From contig CAMRHE010000167.1 of NCBI GenBank assembly GCA_947044405.1, forward strand, positions 3,889,001-3,953,000: 64,000 bases of DNA, in the 5' to 3' direction. This DNA is from Leptodactylus fallax. Lineage: Eukaryota; Chordata; Amphibia; Anura; Leptodactylidae. The notes beneath the pieces are model-generated. The model was not told where the DNA came from and did not search any database. It worked only from the letters and a program-made list of their open reading frames with translations. The first letter of the stretch is position 1. Each line of letters starts with the position of its first letter. Of the stretch, positions 1 through 11,721 are shown piece after piece. The position numbers and the translations under genes are program-made.

Positions 1-106
1 GCCCAGTTTGCCCCCCACTAATGCCGGCCCTGTGTGTAGGTAGCAACAGCCTTAGGAGGCCATACAGTGAACCAGTGGCAGAGTGTGGTGAGGCAGCATG
101 GATCAT

Positions 107-2557
107 TTACTCTGCTGCATCAGGCATTGGTGAGTGAAAATCCTGGCTGATCCACGCCTGATTCATCTTCACAAAGGTCAGTCTCTCCAAATTTTGGGTG
201 GACAGGCAAATTCTCCTTGTGGTAACTATGGCCCCCTCTGCACTAAACACCCACTTTGATGCCACACTACTGGCCAGGCAGGGCAGCTTTTCCAGGGCAA
301 ACTCGGCTAGTTGCGGCCACAAATCCAGTTTGGCTGCCCAGTAGTCCAGCGGATCTTCGATGACAGGTGGCAGGGTGCACTCTAAGTATGCCACCACCTG
401 CTGATTCAAGTTCTGCTCTGTGTCTAGCTGCTGATAAGCAACTTCTTCACTATGCGGGTGAAGAAAGCTGCTCATCAGTGACTCTAAGCTCAGGCTGCTT
501 CTGATGGAGCCGATATTGCTCCTGCGACCCCCACCCCCACCACAGCTGCCATGTCAGTGCAAGTTGAGTGCTCGGGGCCCCCCTGGTCAGACATGCGAGA
601 TGATGGACAATGGCGCAGATAGGCAGCAGCCAACTTGCTACATAACATGTCTCTATAGTAATTCAGTTTGTCCTCCCTCTCAGCGGGTGTAAAAAAGGCC
701 CCCATTTTTCCCTGGTAGCGACGGTCTAACATGATGGAGAGCCAGTAGTTATCTCTCTGCCGAATTCAGCTGTCACTGCACAAGGAAATGAGCATGCATC
801 GGGCCATTTGCGCAAGTGACTTGGAGGGACTCCCTGCATCCATCTTCACTGCATACTGCCACGGTGTGTCTGGGTCATCTGCTTTGCTTCTTCATCTCCC
901 TCTGGCTGTTCTGCTTGCTCTTGCTGCTCCTCTCCACCCATTTGGCTACACATTGCTTGTGCTCCAATGCCCTCCTCATCCTCCTCCTCCTCCAGTTCAG
1001 CCCCCACAGGGCTCTTGTGGCCGTAAGATGTAGACGCCACATCTCCAGTCCCCTGACCAGCCAGATTGAAAAGCATCTTTTCCAGGATGTGAATCAGTGG
1101 AATGACGTTGTTCATCCCGTAGTCCTGGTGACTGACTAACAAAGTGGCCTCCTCAAAGGGAATGAGCAAACGTCACGCATGAGCTGCCACTGGCTAACGT
1201 TAAAGTTACCCAGGGGAGTACCTTTGTCCGCATGGATCATCAAGAAATCGATTATGGCTTTTCTCTGTTCATATAGTCGATCCAACATATGGAGAGTTGA
1301 ATTCCAATGGGTGGAAACATCGCATATCAGCCTATGTTGTGGGAGGCCGTTCTGCCGCTGCAGCTCAAGGAGTGTGTGCTTGGCGGTGTACAAGTGGCTG
1401 AAGTGCATGCAAAATTTCCTTGACATTTTTAAGATGTCTTGCAGATGGCTGGAACACTTAAGGAAACGCTTGACAACTAGATTGAACATGTGCATCATGC
1501 AAGGCGCATGGCTCATCCCTCCTTGACGCAGCGCCGACACCATGTTCTTCCCGTTGTCGGTCACCATTGTTCTGATTTTAAGTTCTCTTGGAGAAGCCAG
1601 GATTCGATTTCTTGATTGAGGACACGGAGCAGTTCCTCTCCTGTGTGACTTCGTTTGCCCAGGCAAACAAGATGTAGAACAGCGTGACACCACTGTGCCC
1701 TGCACATGTGGTATGCTGGAGGAGCACTGGAAATTGCTCCTGCAATGGAGGCTGAGGACACAGTGGAGGATGAGGCGGACATTGTTGCAGGACCAACGGC
1801 GTGAGAACATGGAGGCAGAAGCTGCATCACCTGTCCAAGTTGCTGGTGTGCCTGGGCAGGCACCACATTAACCCAGTGGGCCATAAATTACATATATTGT
1901 CTTTGACCGTAGTTACAGCTCCACATGTTGGCGCTGCCGTGCACTTTGGCAGACACCGACAGGCTCAAACACTGGCCTACCTTCTTTTCTACATATTTGT
2001 GCAGAGCTGGTACTGCCTTCTTGGCAAAGAAATGATGGCTTGGGACTCTCCCCCTCAGCTCAGCAGAAGCCATCAGTTCTCTGAAAGGTGCAGAGTCCAC
2101 CAATTGCAAAGGAAGTGACTGCAGCACCAGCAACTTGGACAGGAGCACCTTCAACTTCTGCACCATTGGATGAGTGCACGCATACTGTTGTCTCTTAGAT
2201 ATAGATTCTGTGATCGATTGCTGACGCAATGACTGACTAGGAGGAGGAGGAGCAGGAGCATCACGACCAGCAGATGATGGGAAGGCTAAGCTGGTGGAGC
2301 CTTAACTGCCTGAAATGGGGTGTGTGCCACTGGGTGATGCATCAGTTCCTGCGGCAGGCTGGACCACCAAATTGGAGCCGCGGCTCTCCCAGGTCACTTT
2401 ATGGTGACACTGCATATGTTGATGCAGGGCTGTGGTGCCAACATTGGCAGCCTGGCCATGCTTCACCTTCTGCCCACAGATTGAACATATGGCCATGTTC
2501 ATCTCCCCCGGTGGCTTAACAAAAAACTGCCACACCACCGAGTAGGTGATTTTACCC
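107..2557 (-). pseudogene. Decayed hAT transposase, BED finger to C-terminal dimerisation domain
   Basis: Read on the minus strand, the pieces follow hAT transposase order. A BED zinc finger lies at about 2395-2540 (VWQFF, then C-x2-C, then an H-x-H cluster). A DNA-binding and linker region follows at 1888-2229. The RNase H-like core at about 1200-1580 has the VTDNGKN block with a catalytic-type Asp, then CMMHMFNLVVK and the THWNST...ML motif. An acidic Glu-rich insertion is at 850-1000. The hAT C-terminal dimerisation region is at 107-430 (DPLDYW, KLPCLASS, FSAEGAI). No frame runs through: there are frame changes between about 2230 and 2300, near 1800, near 1170 and near 740-490. In the family such proteins cut and paste their own element in the nucleus. 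This copy cannot encode a functional enzyme. Confidence 0.8.
2554..2557. repeat. 4-bp target duplication (ACCC), left side of the LTR element
   Basis: ACCC directly precedes the TGTGAG start of the 5' LTR and recurs at 34192-34195 directly after the TCACA end of the 3' LTR. A 4-bp duplication also flanks the related solo LTR at 61995-62419 (AAAT), so the length is consistent within the family. Confidence 0.7.
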
Positions 2558-3028
2558 TGTGAGAGTGTGAACCTAGAGGGCGCTGGTGAGCGACCCAAAA
2601 CCAGGGTTAAAAGGTTCTCAACCACACCCATAGGGGGGGCATCACTCCAGAGGGAGTGCAGATGGCAGGAGAGTGCTGCTGGCGACCAGCAGAGAGCAGG
2701 TGGATTGTGGGACCAGTTAGAGACAGACAGGTGGCCTGTTCCAAGAGGAATGGTTAAGCTTAGTGAGAGCCAGACCATTAAGAAGAAACCTCAGTAAATC
2801 TTGCTCTCAGAAGTGAGTCAGGGTTCAGGTAGTGAGGTATTGCCCTGTGTATGGGCTAGGCTGTTTTTTTGGTTTTGTTCCTGTTATCACTTACTAGCTG
2901 AATAAATCCATTTATTTTGGATTGCCACTACCTGATATGCTGTTTATTTGGCACCCAGTACCACCAACACCTCTGTGAAGTCCAAGAAGCTGCCACCTTT
3001 GGTGCTAAACTACCCCCCAATTGTCACT
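2558..3028 (+). repeat. 5' LTR
   Basis: Begins TGTGAGAGTGTGAACC and ends CCAATTGTCAC, a TG...CA-type boundary with short inverted ends (TGTGA/TCACA in the better-preserved copies). It contains an AATAAA polyadenylation-type signal within CTGAATAAATCC near 2899. The partner LTR at 33723-34191 is about 96% identical by eye, with one indel in the T-rich stretch near 2865. The last base differs between copies. Confidence 0.85.
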
Positions 3029-3030
3029 TA

Positions 3031-3050
3031 TGGTGCTTCGGATGCGGGCA
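3031..3050 (+). promoter_or_regulatory. Putative primer-binding site
   Basis: TGGTGCTTCGGATGCGGG begins 2 bp after the 5' LTR. The opening TGG is what pairing with the CCA end of a tRNA requires. I could not assign the tRNA species with confidence. Confidence 0.5.
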
Positions 3051-3527
3051 AAAAGAGATCCATGCAAGTCCTAGAAGACAAGTGTTTGGTAACTGCAGTA
3101 TCACTGAATGTGCATTGTGGTCTACAGCTGGAAAAAGAAGTCTGTGATTTCAACTGAGAAACCCAGGAGGGGTGAGCGGAACTATAAAATAGCAAATTGT
3201 GTGCAAAACTGGTGAAAAGTAAAACTCTGGAAGAGGAATCCAGGGAATGGACTTTGTTTATACTGTGGCACAGAAGTCTGTAAAGTGCTTGCTGATGGCA
3301 AGAAAGTAAGCAATGTTTGTAGAAACTAGATATCGCAAACAGTCTATGTGAAAGGCTATGTTGCCATGTTTGTGTTTTCTGTGGAAGACAGAATAAAATG
3401 CTGGTTATTGTAGTGCCACATAAGTTAACTGTTTAGTGAATACATGTGACTGCAGAAGATAGTAAAAAGTTGCTGCTGGTTGAACCCAAGGTTTCTGTGG
3501 AATATTGTGTAATCTTGTTATTAAACC
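3051..3527 (+). other. LTR-element leader, no coding frame recognised
   Basis: About 480 bp between the putative primer site and the coiled-coil ATG. No conserved domain or repeat was recognised. It would correspond to the untranslated leader of the element transcript. Confidence 0.45.
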
Positions 3528-3888
3528 ATGGGCAAGAAAAAGAAAATTTCAGTTTGTAAGAAAGCAGAAAAGCTGTGCACAGGTGTGTTACTGCAGCAGT
3601 CTCAAGGCAGAGAAACACAAAACTTGGAACAGAGTCTGTGGAGTGCAAGTAAAGATAATGGGTTGCATGAGAGTGACTTAGTTTTTCTAAAGCACCTCTG
3701 TTCTATGAATGAATATGTCCCTGCTGACTGTATGTCTCATACTGGAGTACATGAATGCGCCAAAGATGAAAATATTATGGTTCAGCAGCTTCAAGATGAG
3801 ATTAAAACCATCAGGTTTATTTATGAGGATGAAATATCTGATTGGAAATGGCAACTTGAAGTATCAGAAAAAGAGAATTTGAAGTTAA
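3528..3888 (+). pseudogene. Coiled-coil ORF of the LTR element, piece 1 (N-terminus)
   Basis: The frame starts with ATG at 3528, in a Lys-rich opening (MGKKKKISVCKK), and runs about 120 codons without a stop. From about residue 85 it becomes a heptad-like, charged helix (QLQDEIKTIRF, WQLEVSEKENLKL). It is interrupted exactly at a TTAA by the element at 3889-4766, and the same frame resumes at 4771. No retroviral gag motif or CCHC knuckle is visible. The nearest resemblance I can suggest is to long cytoskeletal or Golgi-type coiled-coil proteins, for example the ankyrin/coiled-coil UACA-RAI14 group. That is a guess from composition and would need a search. The start was chosen because it is the first ATG of the open frame. 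Confidence 0.65.
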
Positions 3889-4766
3889 CCGCTTCCGTAC
3901 CGCCCAGAGACTATATACGTCCAGAAGGAATTCAGCAACTGCACAAAATCGTGCAGCTGCTGAAACGGCTGTAACTGCAACCAGAGCTCCCAGAGAGAAG
4001 GCAGGGAAGGTTTATTACCGTCCCTGCCTTCTCGATCGCTGTATTCCCGATCCCGCCATGTTGCGGCTCCCCTCCGACCCGGCAGTCATGTGATCCGCCG
4101 GGATCAGCATCTGTTAGAGCTGCTGGGTCCTACAGGACCCAGATCAGCTCTATAGTTATGTGAAAGCAACGTGTAGGAGGCTGTATTCCTCCTGCAACTG
4201 GGGCTAAACATACCAGCCCCAGTTACAGGGAAAATCAGCCTCCCGAAAAAAAAAAAAAAAGTCATCAGATGTCCCCAAAGGTCTATTATGACCTTATGGG
4301 GACACAATGTAAAAAATAAATAAATAAATAAAAAAAAGTATAGAAAAGTAAAAAAAAAAAAGTAAATTAAATAATTTAAAAAATAAATAAAATAATACGC
4401 CAATAAAATGCCCTTATTACAGGTTATAGCCCCACCCCCCGACAACACCATAAAAAATAAAAATTACCATAACGGAGAGGAAAAACTATTTTATAAAGTT
4501 TCTTTTAGTAGCACTTTGTGTTATTAAATAAAAAAAAAATGAAAAGTGAAAAACAGATACGTTTTCCCTCCTCTTTTGTTTATATTTTCCTGGTTATTAA
4601 AAAAAATTAACACACAAGCAAAAATAAAAACAACATAAAAATAAAGCCCTATGTGTCACTGAAAAAAGATGCAGAAATTAGTTGAATAACGCAAATGATA
4701 AAAATGTTATAGCCCTCCAAAACCACACATACAAAAAACTTGAAAATGTGCCTGGTATAGAAGTGG
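3889..4766. mobile_element. TTAA-flanked non-autonomous element inside the coiled-coil ORF
   Basis: TTAA is present on both sides (3885-3888 and 4767-4770). The imperfect terminal inverted repeats are CCGCTTCCGTACC on the left and, read inward, CCACTTCTATACC on the right. Removing the element and one TTAA restores the coiled-coil frame across the junction, which strongly supports these boundaries. It contains a GC-rich hairpin at about 4000-4035 and an A/T-rich stretch at 4245-4400 with A runs and AAAT repeats. It has no coding capacity. The TTAA duplication and the CC-type ends suggest a piggyBac-type or related element; the superfamily is inferred. Confidence 0.75.
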
Positions 4767-4770
4767 TTAA

Positions 4771-5506
4771 AGAAAGAGCTTGACTCTATAAAAAGTTCAT
4801 ATCCAAGTCATTGTGGCAATGTGGTGCTGGGTTTGCCTGGAATGGACTGTGTCACTAAGAAGGAGTTTGCAGAAATGAAATGCGCTCTATCTAATAAAGT
4901 TCTACAGAGTGTAGAGCAAAAGCAAGTGCTTGAGAAGCAATTTCAGGATTTAAAGGAGAAGCATGTCCAAGACTCCAGTGCCGAAGAGTGTGTCATTGAA
5001 AAATTAAGAGATGACCTTGAAACTGCTAAACGTGAGAGAAGTGAATTTTTGCAGTGTCAGTCAGAATGTTTGGATGACCAAGTCAGGAAGTGTGAAAAAC
5101 TTTCGGGTGCATTAACTGATAAAAAAAAATGAAGTTGCAGAGCTGAAGAAGGCGGTGTCTCACCGAGAGAGTGATTTAGAATCTGTGGTGCAGATATTGC
5201 AGTCAGACCAAAACTTGCATGAACTAAAGCAGGTTCAACTAAACAAAGAAGTGAAGGAATGGAAGAGCAGAGCTGGAGTTCTGGAACAAAGAGAAATGGA
5301 ACTCAAAGCTAGAATATGTAGCCTTGAGAGGGTGCTGTCAGGATCTTGTGAAGATAATGAAAAATTGTCTGTTTTGGTGCAATATAAAGACAAAGAATTG
5401 ATGAAGATGTCGTCTGTCCATGCTTAGTATTTACAAACCTTACAGGAGAGTCACAAAGAAGTTGAGAAAAACCTGGAATCTGTGCAGATATTGTATGAGG
5501 ACCAAG
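4771..5506 (+). pseudogene. Coiled-coil ORF of the LTR element, piece 2
   Basis: Continues the frame of 3528-3888 after the TTAA insertion and encodes about 245 residues of Lys/Glu/Gln/Leu-rich helix (KKEFAEMKCALSNK, VLEKQFQDLKEKH, ELKKAVSHRESDLE). Two lesions are visible: one extra A in the A-run at about 5121-5129 shifts the frame, and a TAG at 5425-5427 is a single in-frame stop, with coiled-coil sequence continuing on the far side (YLQTLQESHKEVEKNLES). The frame is then cut by hAT-2, whose target duplication CCAATTCC occupies 5507-5514. Confidence 0.7.
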
Positions 5507-5514
5507 CCAATTCC
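5507..5514. repeat. 8-bp target duplication of hAT-2, left copy
   Basis: CCAATTCC here and CCAATGCC at 32461-32468, one mismatch. The 8-bp length is the hAT hallmark. In the coiled-coil frame the right copy reads Ala-Asn-Ala and joins smoothly to the left piece. Confidence 0.75.
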
Positions 5515-5534
5515 CAGTGTCGGACTGGGATGTC

Positions 5535-5850
5535 TAGGGCCCACCAGTGGAATTGTTTCTAGGGGCCCACCATCAGAACCCCTGCAGATCAGCGGTACCG
5601 AGACAGGGCGGCTAAAGGTAATAACATGCCGGGAGCTATGCTGCTCACCCACTATACCATGTGCACCACTGCACTACCTAAACCTACTGCTACACCTTGT
5701 ATGGCAAGTGAACAGCGTGGCTCCTAGAATTGTTACCTTTACCTGTAGCCGCACTGTCCTGGAAAAGCTGATCTGCAGATATCCTGGCTGTTGTATCATC
5801 GTAGATGTAATATTGATGGCCTATCCTAAGGAGAGACCATCAATATTAGG
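5535..5850. other. hAT-2 native left portion, non-coding
   Basis: About 300 bp between the hAT-2 terminus and the foldback arm that hosts the LINEs. A short inverted repeat, ATTGATGGCC with the rough counterpart ACCATCAATATT, is visible near 5812-5850. No coding sequence was recognised. Confidence 0.4.
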
Positions 5851-5879
5851 AAGATGGACAAATCCTTTAAAGAGGTTGT

Positions 5880-5892
5880 CGAAGGAATTGGA
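5880..5892. repeat. LINE target duplication, copy 1 of 4 (CGAAGGAATTGGA)
   Basis: The same 13 bases occur at 11709-11721, 20300-20312 and 29035-29047. They flank and separate the three LINE copies. This one lies at the 3' end of copy A. Confidence 0.85.
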
Positions 5893-7065
5893 ACTATTTT
5901 ATTATAAAAGTAGAAAAAGTTCACAAACACTGTCACATACGAAAAATACCATACAAAAACCATAAACAGAGACAATACATAAATCCAAAACATAGCATAA
6001 ATAACATCAAATACAAGAAAACGTCAAGACAAAATTAAAAAAACCAAAAACATGCGCAAACCAGCCCCCATCCATTCTGTCTTTCATTCCGCCTTTCATT
6101 CTGCCTTTCATTCTTCTTCAGCCATCCGTCAGTCAAAACTCTAATTATCCTAAAAACAAAGAAAAAACAAAATGAGCAATGTACAATGAAACATATAACG
6201 AAAACATATAACACTAATAAACCCCAACTGAAACTTACTATGAAAAAAAATATTTTTTTTTTTTTTCCCCTCACCACACCCGGCCAGCACCACGCCCCAT
6301 GTCCTCCCATGTCCGCATAGTCCTGGTGCTGGCACCACCCGCCACCGAGCCCCTGAAACCCCGACCTGGCTCTCCGCCTCATGTCCTCTCATGTCCGCAT
6401 AGTCCAGAGCCAGGCCGGGCACACGAAAACTTATAAACCAAACCCTCCACCCCCAAAAAGAAACCCCCCTCCCAAACAACCTACCCCCCCTAAAAAACCC
6501 CTTAACTACTAAAAAACAAATGGGATTATGAAATGGAATATGGAAAATGAATATGGGATATGGAAATGGATATGAAAAATGGAAATGGGAAATGAATATG
6601 GGATTTGGAAAAGTGGAAAAATGGAAAATGGGAAAACGGACACAACACATGACAAACAACAACAACAAAAAACAAGTACCAGACAAATAACCAATACCAG
6701 ACAAGCAACAAAGCCCACCATCCTACATAACCCACCATCCTACATAACCTGTTAAGATTACCCTCCCTCCCATGAACCTCCCATGGGCCTAGGGTCGGTT
6801 ATCCTCAAGCCTCTTACCCTTCTATCCGTTTTTCCAAAACAAAAATGACTATGCGGTGACACGCCAGCCCTCCACCAGGAAGAGAGCACAGGAGGCCTGT
6901 CCCTGTCTACTTGCCCTACCACTATGTCCCTATCTATCATTCTGTCCCTACCCTGTCCCTACCTGTCCCTCCCTATCAGAAAATAATAAAACCAACCCCT
7001 CGTGCCAACCTTGCCCTACCTGTCGCTAACCTAACTCACCTACTTTGAATCCCTTATTCTAACCC

Positions 7066-9889
7066 TCAGGGAACAGAAAAGGTGAACCCCCTCCAGAGGG
7101 TACCAGCCCTCTCTGCACCCAGCCCCTCATACTCCCGAGAGCGCACCCTCACCAGGTCCACCATGATGTTTTTAACCACCTCTACCTCCGGGAGTATTTT
7201 GCCTCGCGTCGATACTAAACACCGGGATGACCACAAGTGGAACCTGACCACTGCACTAACTATAAAAAGTGTCTGGCAGTCCCTGCCCTCCGGGTGTTTG
7301 AATGCTCCATAGGCCCACTCGGCATAGGGAAGGCCAGCCAGCCGCAGCCAACCGGTGGAGGTCCCCACCAATTTGCAAACCCTTATATTGAAGAGGCACT
7401 GAAGCAGGAAGTGCTCCATGCTTTCCAGCATGTCGCCACAATCCTCCCGAGGGCAGTCTCGTTCGTCGGAGTTCCGGTACTTCAAGTTCCCCCTCACATA
7501 TAACTTACCTAGGAGACAGCGCCAGGTCAGATCCCAAAACTTCTGAGGAAACCTTTTGGAGTTAAGAAAACGCAACCCTCCCTCTAAGGTTTCTCCTGGG
7601 CAATCTTTGAGCGCCAGAGGCTTCTGGAAGTGGGTCAACAGGACTTTGTCATCAAGACAACGTCTTGACTGAGTCCTGATCTCCCACGCCCCCAGACCCC
7701 ACCGACGAATCACTTTCAAGACCAGGGAAGCATAGGCCGGGAGATATCCATGGGGTGCACGAAGATCTTTCACTTGCCCTCCTGACTCCCATTTCTGGAA
7801 GAAGGGCCGAAACCACCCCTGGCAGGAGGCTACCCACGAAGGAGCCCCCTCGGAGGAGAGGTTTGGTAGATTGATCTTAAGAAAGGTGTTCATTAAGAAC
7901 ACCACGGGGTTAACCATATTTAACCCCCCTAGCCTCCTTGTGTGGTATGTAACCTCCCTCCTGATTAGGTTGAGCCTGTTCCCCCATAACAGTTGGAAGA
8001 ACAGGCAACAGATCCTACTCCAACAAGACTCTGGCAAGGCACAGACGCTACCTAGATAGATCACCAACGGGAGCAGGAAGGCTTTGGCAAGGTAAACCCT
8101 TTCTCTCAGGGTCAAAGACCAAACCTTCCAGCAATCAACTCTCTGGGCGACATCCTTAAGCCTACCTTCCCAATTTTGGAGTGGGTAATCACCCTGGCCA
8201 AAATGGATGCCTAAGATCTTTACAGACCCCTGGGGTTCTGGGAGGGTGTCCGGGAGAGAAAATCCAGGCTCTCCCCCTCCCAGCCAGAGGCTTCCACACT
8301 TGTTCCTGTTCACAGCTGATCCGGAAGCCTCCGAGTAACTGTCCACTTCAGACATCACCCATTCAATCTCCTCCCGCGACGAGACAAGAACGGTGACATC
8401 ATCCGCGTAGGCTACTGTCCTCAAAGGGGAGCCGGTGCCCTCCAGGTCCATCCTGACTCCCGCCTCCGGCCCACCATTAATCCTCCTAATCAGGGGGTCA
8501 ATGGCAAACACATACAGTAGCGGGCTCAAGGGACATCCTTGTCGGACGCCCGACCCCACCTCAAAAGGACGACCAACCCAACCATTCACAAGTGGGAAAG
8601 ACTCAGCCCCAGCGTATAAGGTCTGCAGCCACTGAATGAACCCCCCAGGCAAGCCATACCTCGAGAGAGTTGACCACAAATACTCATGATTCACCCTGTC
8701 AAAAGCCTTAGCCTGATCTAGGGACAGCAAGTACCCCTTCCACCGACCTGCCCTACTCTGCTCCACAGCCTCCCTGACACTCAGGACCGCACTTAAGGTG
8801 CTACGACCGGGAACAGAGCAGTGCTGAGCCGGCGAGAGGAGCCGGGGCGCAAACTGTACCAGCCGGTTGAAAAGTACCTTCGCCAGAATCTTTCGGTCCG
8901 TATTGAGAAGTGCTATGGGCCGTCAGTTCTCAATACGGCTTGGATCCTTACCCTTTGACAGAACTATAAGGGCGGACCTCCTCATTGATTTTGGCAGAGT
9001 GCCCGAGGATAGACACTCATTAAGCACGTCAGTCAAGAGGGGAGCCAAAGCTCCTTTAAAGGTCCGATAGAACTCAGATGTTAAGCCATCTGGGCCAGGT
9101 GACTTCTTGAGGGCAAGACCCTCAATAGCCCTGACGACTTCCTCTTCCCTTATAGGTTCTATCAAAACACCAAGAGAAGGGTCTTCTGCTGACTCAGGAA
9201 TGGCTTCAGCCAAGAAACCTGAAATCCGATCCCGATTCAGTTCCTTCTTTGCCAAAAGGTTCGAGTAGAAGGACCTGACGACCTCCAAGATCCCTGACCT
9301 GGATCTTGTCAGGGATCCTGTACTGTCAATCAGGCCCGTTACTGTCTTACAAGTCACTGACATCTTACAGTTCCTGTAGGGGTCGGGCGAGCGGTATTTC
9401 CCGAAATCCCTCTCAAGAACCAAAGATGCGTGCCTATCATACTGACACCTTTTAAGCAAAGCCTTCACACCGGAGATATCCTCCTGGCTACCTCCGGTCG
9501 AGACCAGATGTTCAAGTCTCTTCCTCAGTGCACTGTACATGCGGTACATGTCCAGTGACCTGAGGCTTGAGAGCCGGCGGAAAAATCCCGCCACCCTTTT
9601 TTTGAATATCTCCCACCACTCTGACCTAGTGCCTTCAAGACCCAGTAATAGTACCTGATCCTGAAGAAACTCCTCAAAGGCTTGTCTTACAGCTGCCTCC
9701 TCAAGGAGTGACGAATTCAGCCTCCACAAACCTCTTCCTCTCCGGAGGGTTTCTGAAATATTCAAAGAAAACAAAATTAGACAGTGATCGGAGAACTCCA
9801 CCTCCACCACGGACACAGGGGTGGTGACGGAATTCTCCTTCAAAAAAAACCTATCTATCCTAGACCTAACACTACCTCTCTGAAAGGTG
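7066..9889 (-). pseudogene. LINE copy A ORF2, N-terminally deleted, one nonsense codon
   Basis: Encodes the tail of the endonuclease domain (from the SDH region), the whole reverse transcriptase and the C-terminal zinc motif. Reverse transcriptase blocks SPGPDG, LDQAKAFDRV, RQGCPLSP and AYADDVT are present. About the first 190 residues, with the endonuclease motifs QETRL, GGDFN and SRIDR, are deleted. A Trp codon is changed to TGA at about 8920-8923 (the sequence reads ...SRIEN-stop where copy C has IENWRP), splitting the frame into 8923-9843 and 7066-8766. The product would be inactive without its endonuclease. Confidence 0.85.
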
Positions 9890-11618
9890 CTTCCCCGCTT
9901 TTACCTCGGCCTCCGCATCCACAGTCACCCCGGCACCTGATGTTGTAGGAGGACATGCCCCCTTAGCCCCGGAAGTGACCTCCGCATCACCGGCTTCATC
10001 AGCACTGGAGGAGGATGAGCCACGCCCACCTGCCACTCCCCCTTTCCTACATCTCACTCTGGGGGAAGCCATCGTCATTTTGAGACCTCCTACCAGGGAG
10101 GGGGGTTTTCCCACGCCACTCCCCTCCGCAGGGGGGGCCTCCAATTTCCTTCCTTTGCCCTTGTCCGCAGCTATGAGTGCCTTGTCCGCAACCCTGAGTG
10201 CCTTGTCCGCCGCCTCCTGAAAGATACTATCAGGCGCCATTTTGACTGCTGGCACCCCGCCACTTGGCGTGACCCGAGGTGCCTGCGCCTCCCTTTTCTC
10301 TCCTGGAGGCATCGCAACCTGGGCCGAAGTCCCGGAGCGATGCTCCCCAGGCAACGATCTGACAAATTTAAATGTCTCTATTTCTCTTTTTTTTTTCTCT
10401 TTTCACCTTCTTCCTGGTCTTGGCTCCTTTTCCCGCCTCCTCCCCGTCCAGATCTGACATGCTGAATGCTAATTGGTCCATTCTGGACGGGGACTCTAAT
10501 TGGTAGATTTGCCTCATTAGCTTCCCACCTTCTCCCGAGGCTCCGCCCTCCTCCTCCTCCGTCTCGGGCAGTGGTTGGTTCTCTGGGAGTGTGGGAGATT
10601 GCGTCACTTCCTGTCCTGTCATTCTGACTTCCGGCTTCACTGCCGGCGCTGATGCCTGTGTATACGTGGGTATCGGGCTGCTGCTACTAGGGACGGCTAC
10701 TCGACTATACTGTACCACCATGCTGTCATCCGACTCCAGGTCGGACTCACAATAGTCGTCCTCTCCCGAGCTGTCTGAGGACGCGGGGCCATCCTTCAAC
10801 AACCGCTCCTGCTGTTTGCGGAAGAAGCGGTCATCGTTCAGCAGCTTCTCTCTGAACGGCCCCGCGCCCTCCAGAATCTCCGTGCACCTGGCTTCCAGGG
10901 CCTTTGTTTGTTTTTTCAGGCTCCTTACCTGCTTACTGAAAACCGGGCGGTCCTTCCTTGAGGCCCTGTCGCTACGGGCGCGAGCGCTCTGAAGCTCCCC
11001 ACTCATTGCGAACAGGGACCTCCGGGCTCGGTCATATTCCTCCAGGACCGCCTCGATCCTCCGGCTGTAAATGGCGACTTCCTCTCCAGCCTTCCTGATG
11101 CCCCATCCTGCGGGTGATTGCGGCAGCGATGACGGTAAGCTTGTGTCATTTCTCCTGCTTGCAGGGACCCTTCCAGAGGAAACCGCATATCCTGCGGCCG
11201 TAACCCCCTTCGGACCGGCTTCACCCGCCACTGCCGCTGATGTTATCGCCGTGGCTGATGTCGCCGTTTTCACAGATCCACCTGCCGGGACTGCTGACAC
11301 CCCTGTTGCCACCGCTACTCCTGCCGGCGTCGCCCGCTCAACGGACGTCGCTGCTCCCGATGCTGTTCCTGATGCAGCCGCCAATGTCGCTGCTGCTGCT
11401 CCCGATGTTGTTGTCCTGGTCGCCAGTCTCATTGAGGCCTGCTGCCTCAGCGACCTCCGCCTGCCCTGCTCTGCTGGTGCTGTGTCGGCAGACATTCTCC
11501 TGCCCCCCGCCTGTAAGGTCCGGGGGGCAGGAGCTCCACGCTCCATGATAAGGCACCCCTCCGCACGGGGAAGGGAGTCGGAGCTACGGTCTGTAACAAA
11601 CAAAAGACCGAAGATCAC
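9890..11618 (-). pseudogene. LINE copy A ORF1 remnant
   Basis: Keeps the N-terminal part of ORF1: the Arg/Ala-rich start, the coiled-coil segment (SRRIEAVLEEYDRARRS) and acidic Ser-rich stretch in 10368-11618, then the Ala/Val-rich linker in 9890-10354. A frame change lies near 10360. The CCHC knuckles and everything downstream, about 780 residues, are gone through the 2.9-kb deletion. Confidence 0.82.
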
Positions 11619-11708
11619 ACACTATAAACGGTCTCCAAGTATCCAAAAGCCACGTAAGCCTCTGAAGCTAGGAGCTCAAACAAGTATGTCTGACTCCCAC
11701 GGTTGCCC

Positions 11709-11721
11709 CGAAGGAATTGGA
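11709..11721. repeat. LINE target duplication, copy 2 of 4
   Basis: CGAAGGAATTGGA shared between the 5' end of copy A and the 3' end of copy B, with no other sequence between the two LINEs. Confidence 0.85.

Larger units (their letters stand above)
5893..11708 (-). mobile_element. LINE copy A (Tx1-like), internally deleted
   Basis: A 5.8-kb minus-strand copy bounded by the 13-bp duplications. Relative to copy C it lacks about 2.9 kb (the equivalent of 24289-27196): ORF1 sequence jumps directly into ORF2 near 9889. The 3' untranslated region is about 1.17 kb and has no poly(A) tail; it ends TTATAATAAAATAGT before the target duplication. It also contains a T-rich tract (6249-6266) and a GGAAAT-type purine stretch (6530-6650). 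Confidence 0.88.

Noticed and set aside
5507..5514. The hAT-2 target duplication CCAATTCC is contained in the LINE target (complement TCCAATTCCTTCG)
   Set aside because: The sites are about 370 bp apart, in different contexts, and the right hAT-2 copy reads CCAATGCC. An 8-bp coincidence in AT/CG-balanced sequence is not strong enough to claim a shared mechanism.
6150..6738. Phe/Ser/His-rich frames in the LINE copy A 3' region
   Set aside because: They come from the GGAAAT-type purine repeats and are not kept in copy B; judged non-coding.
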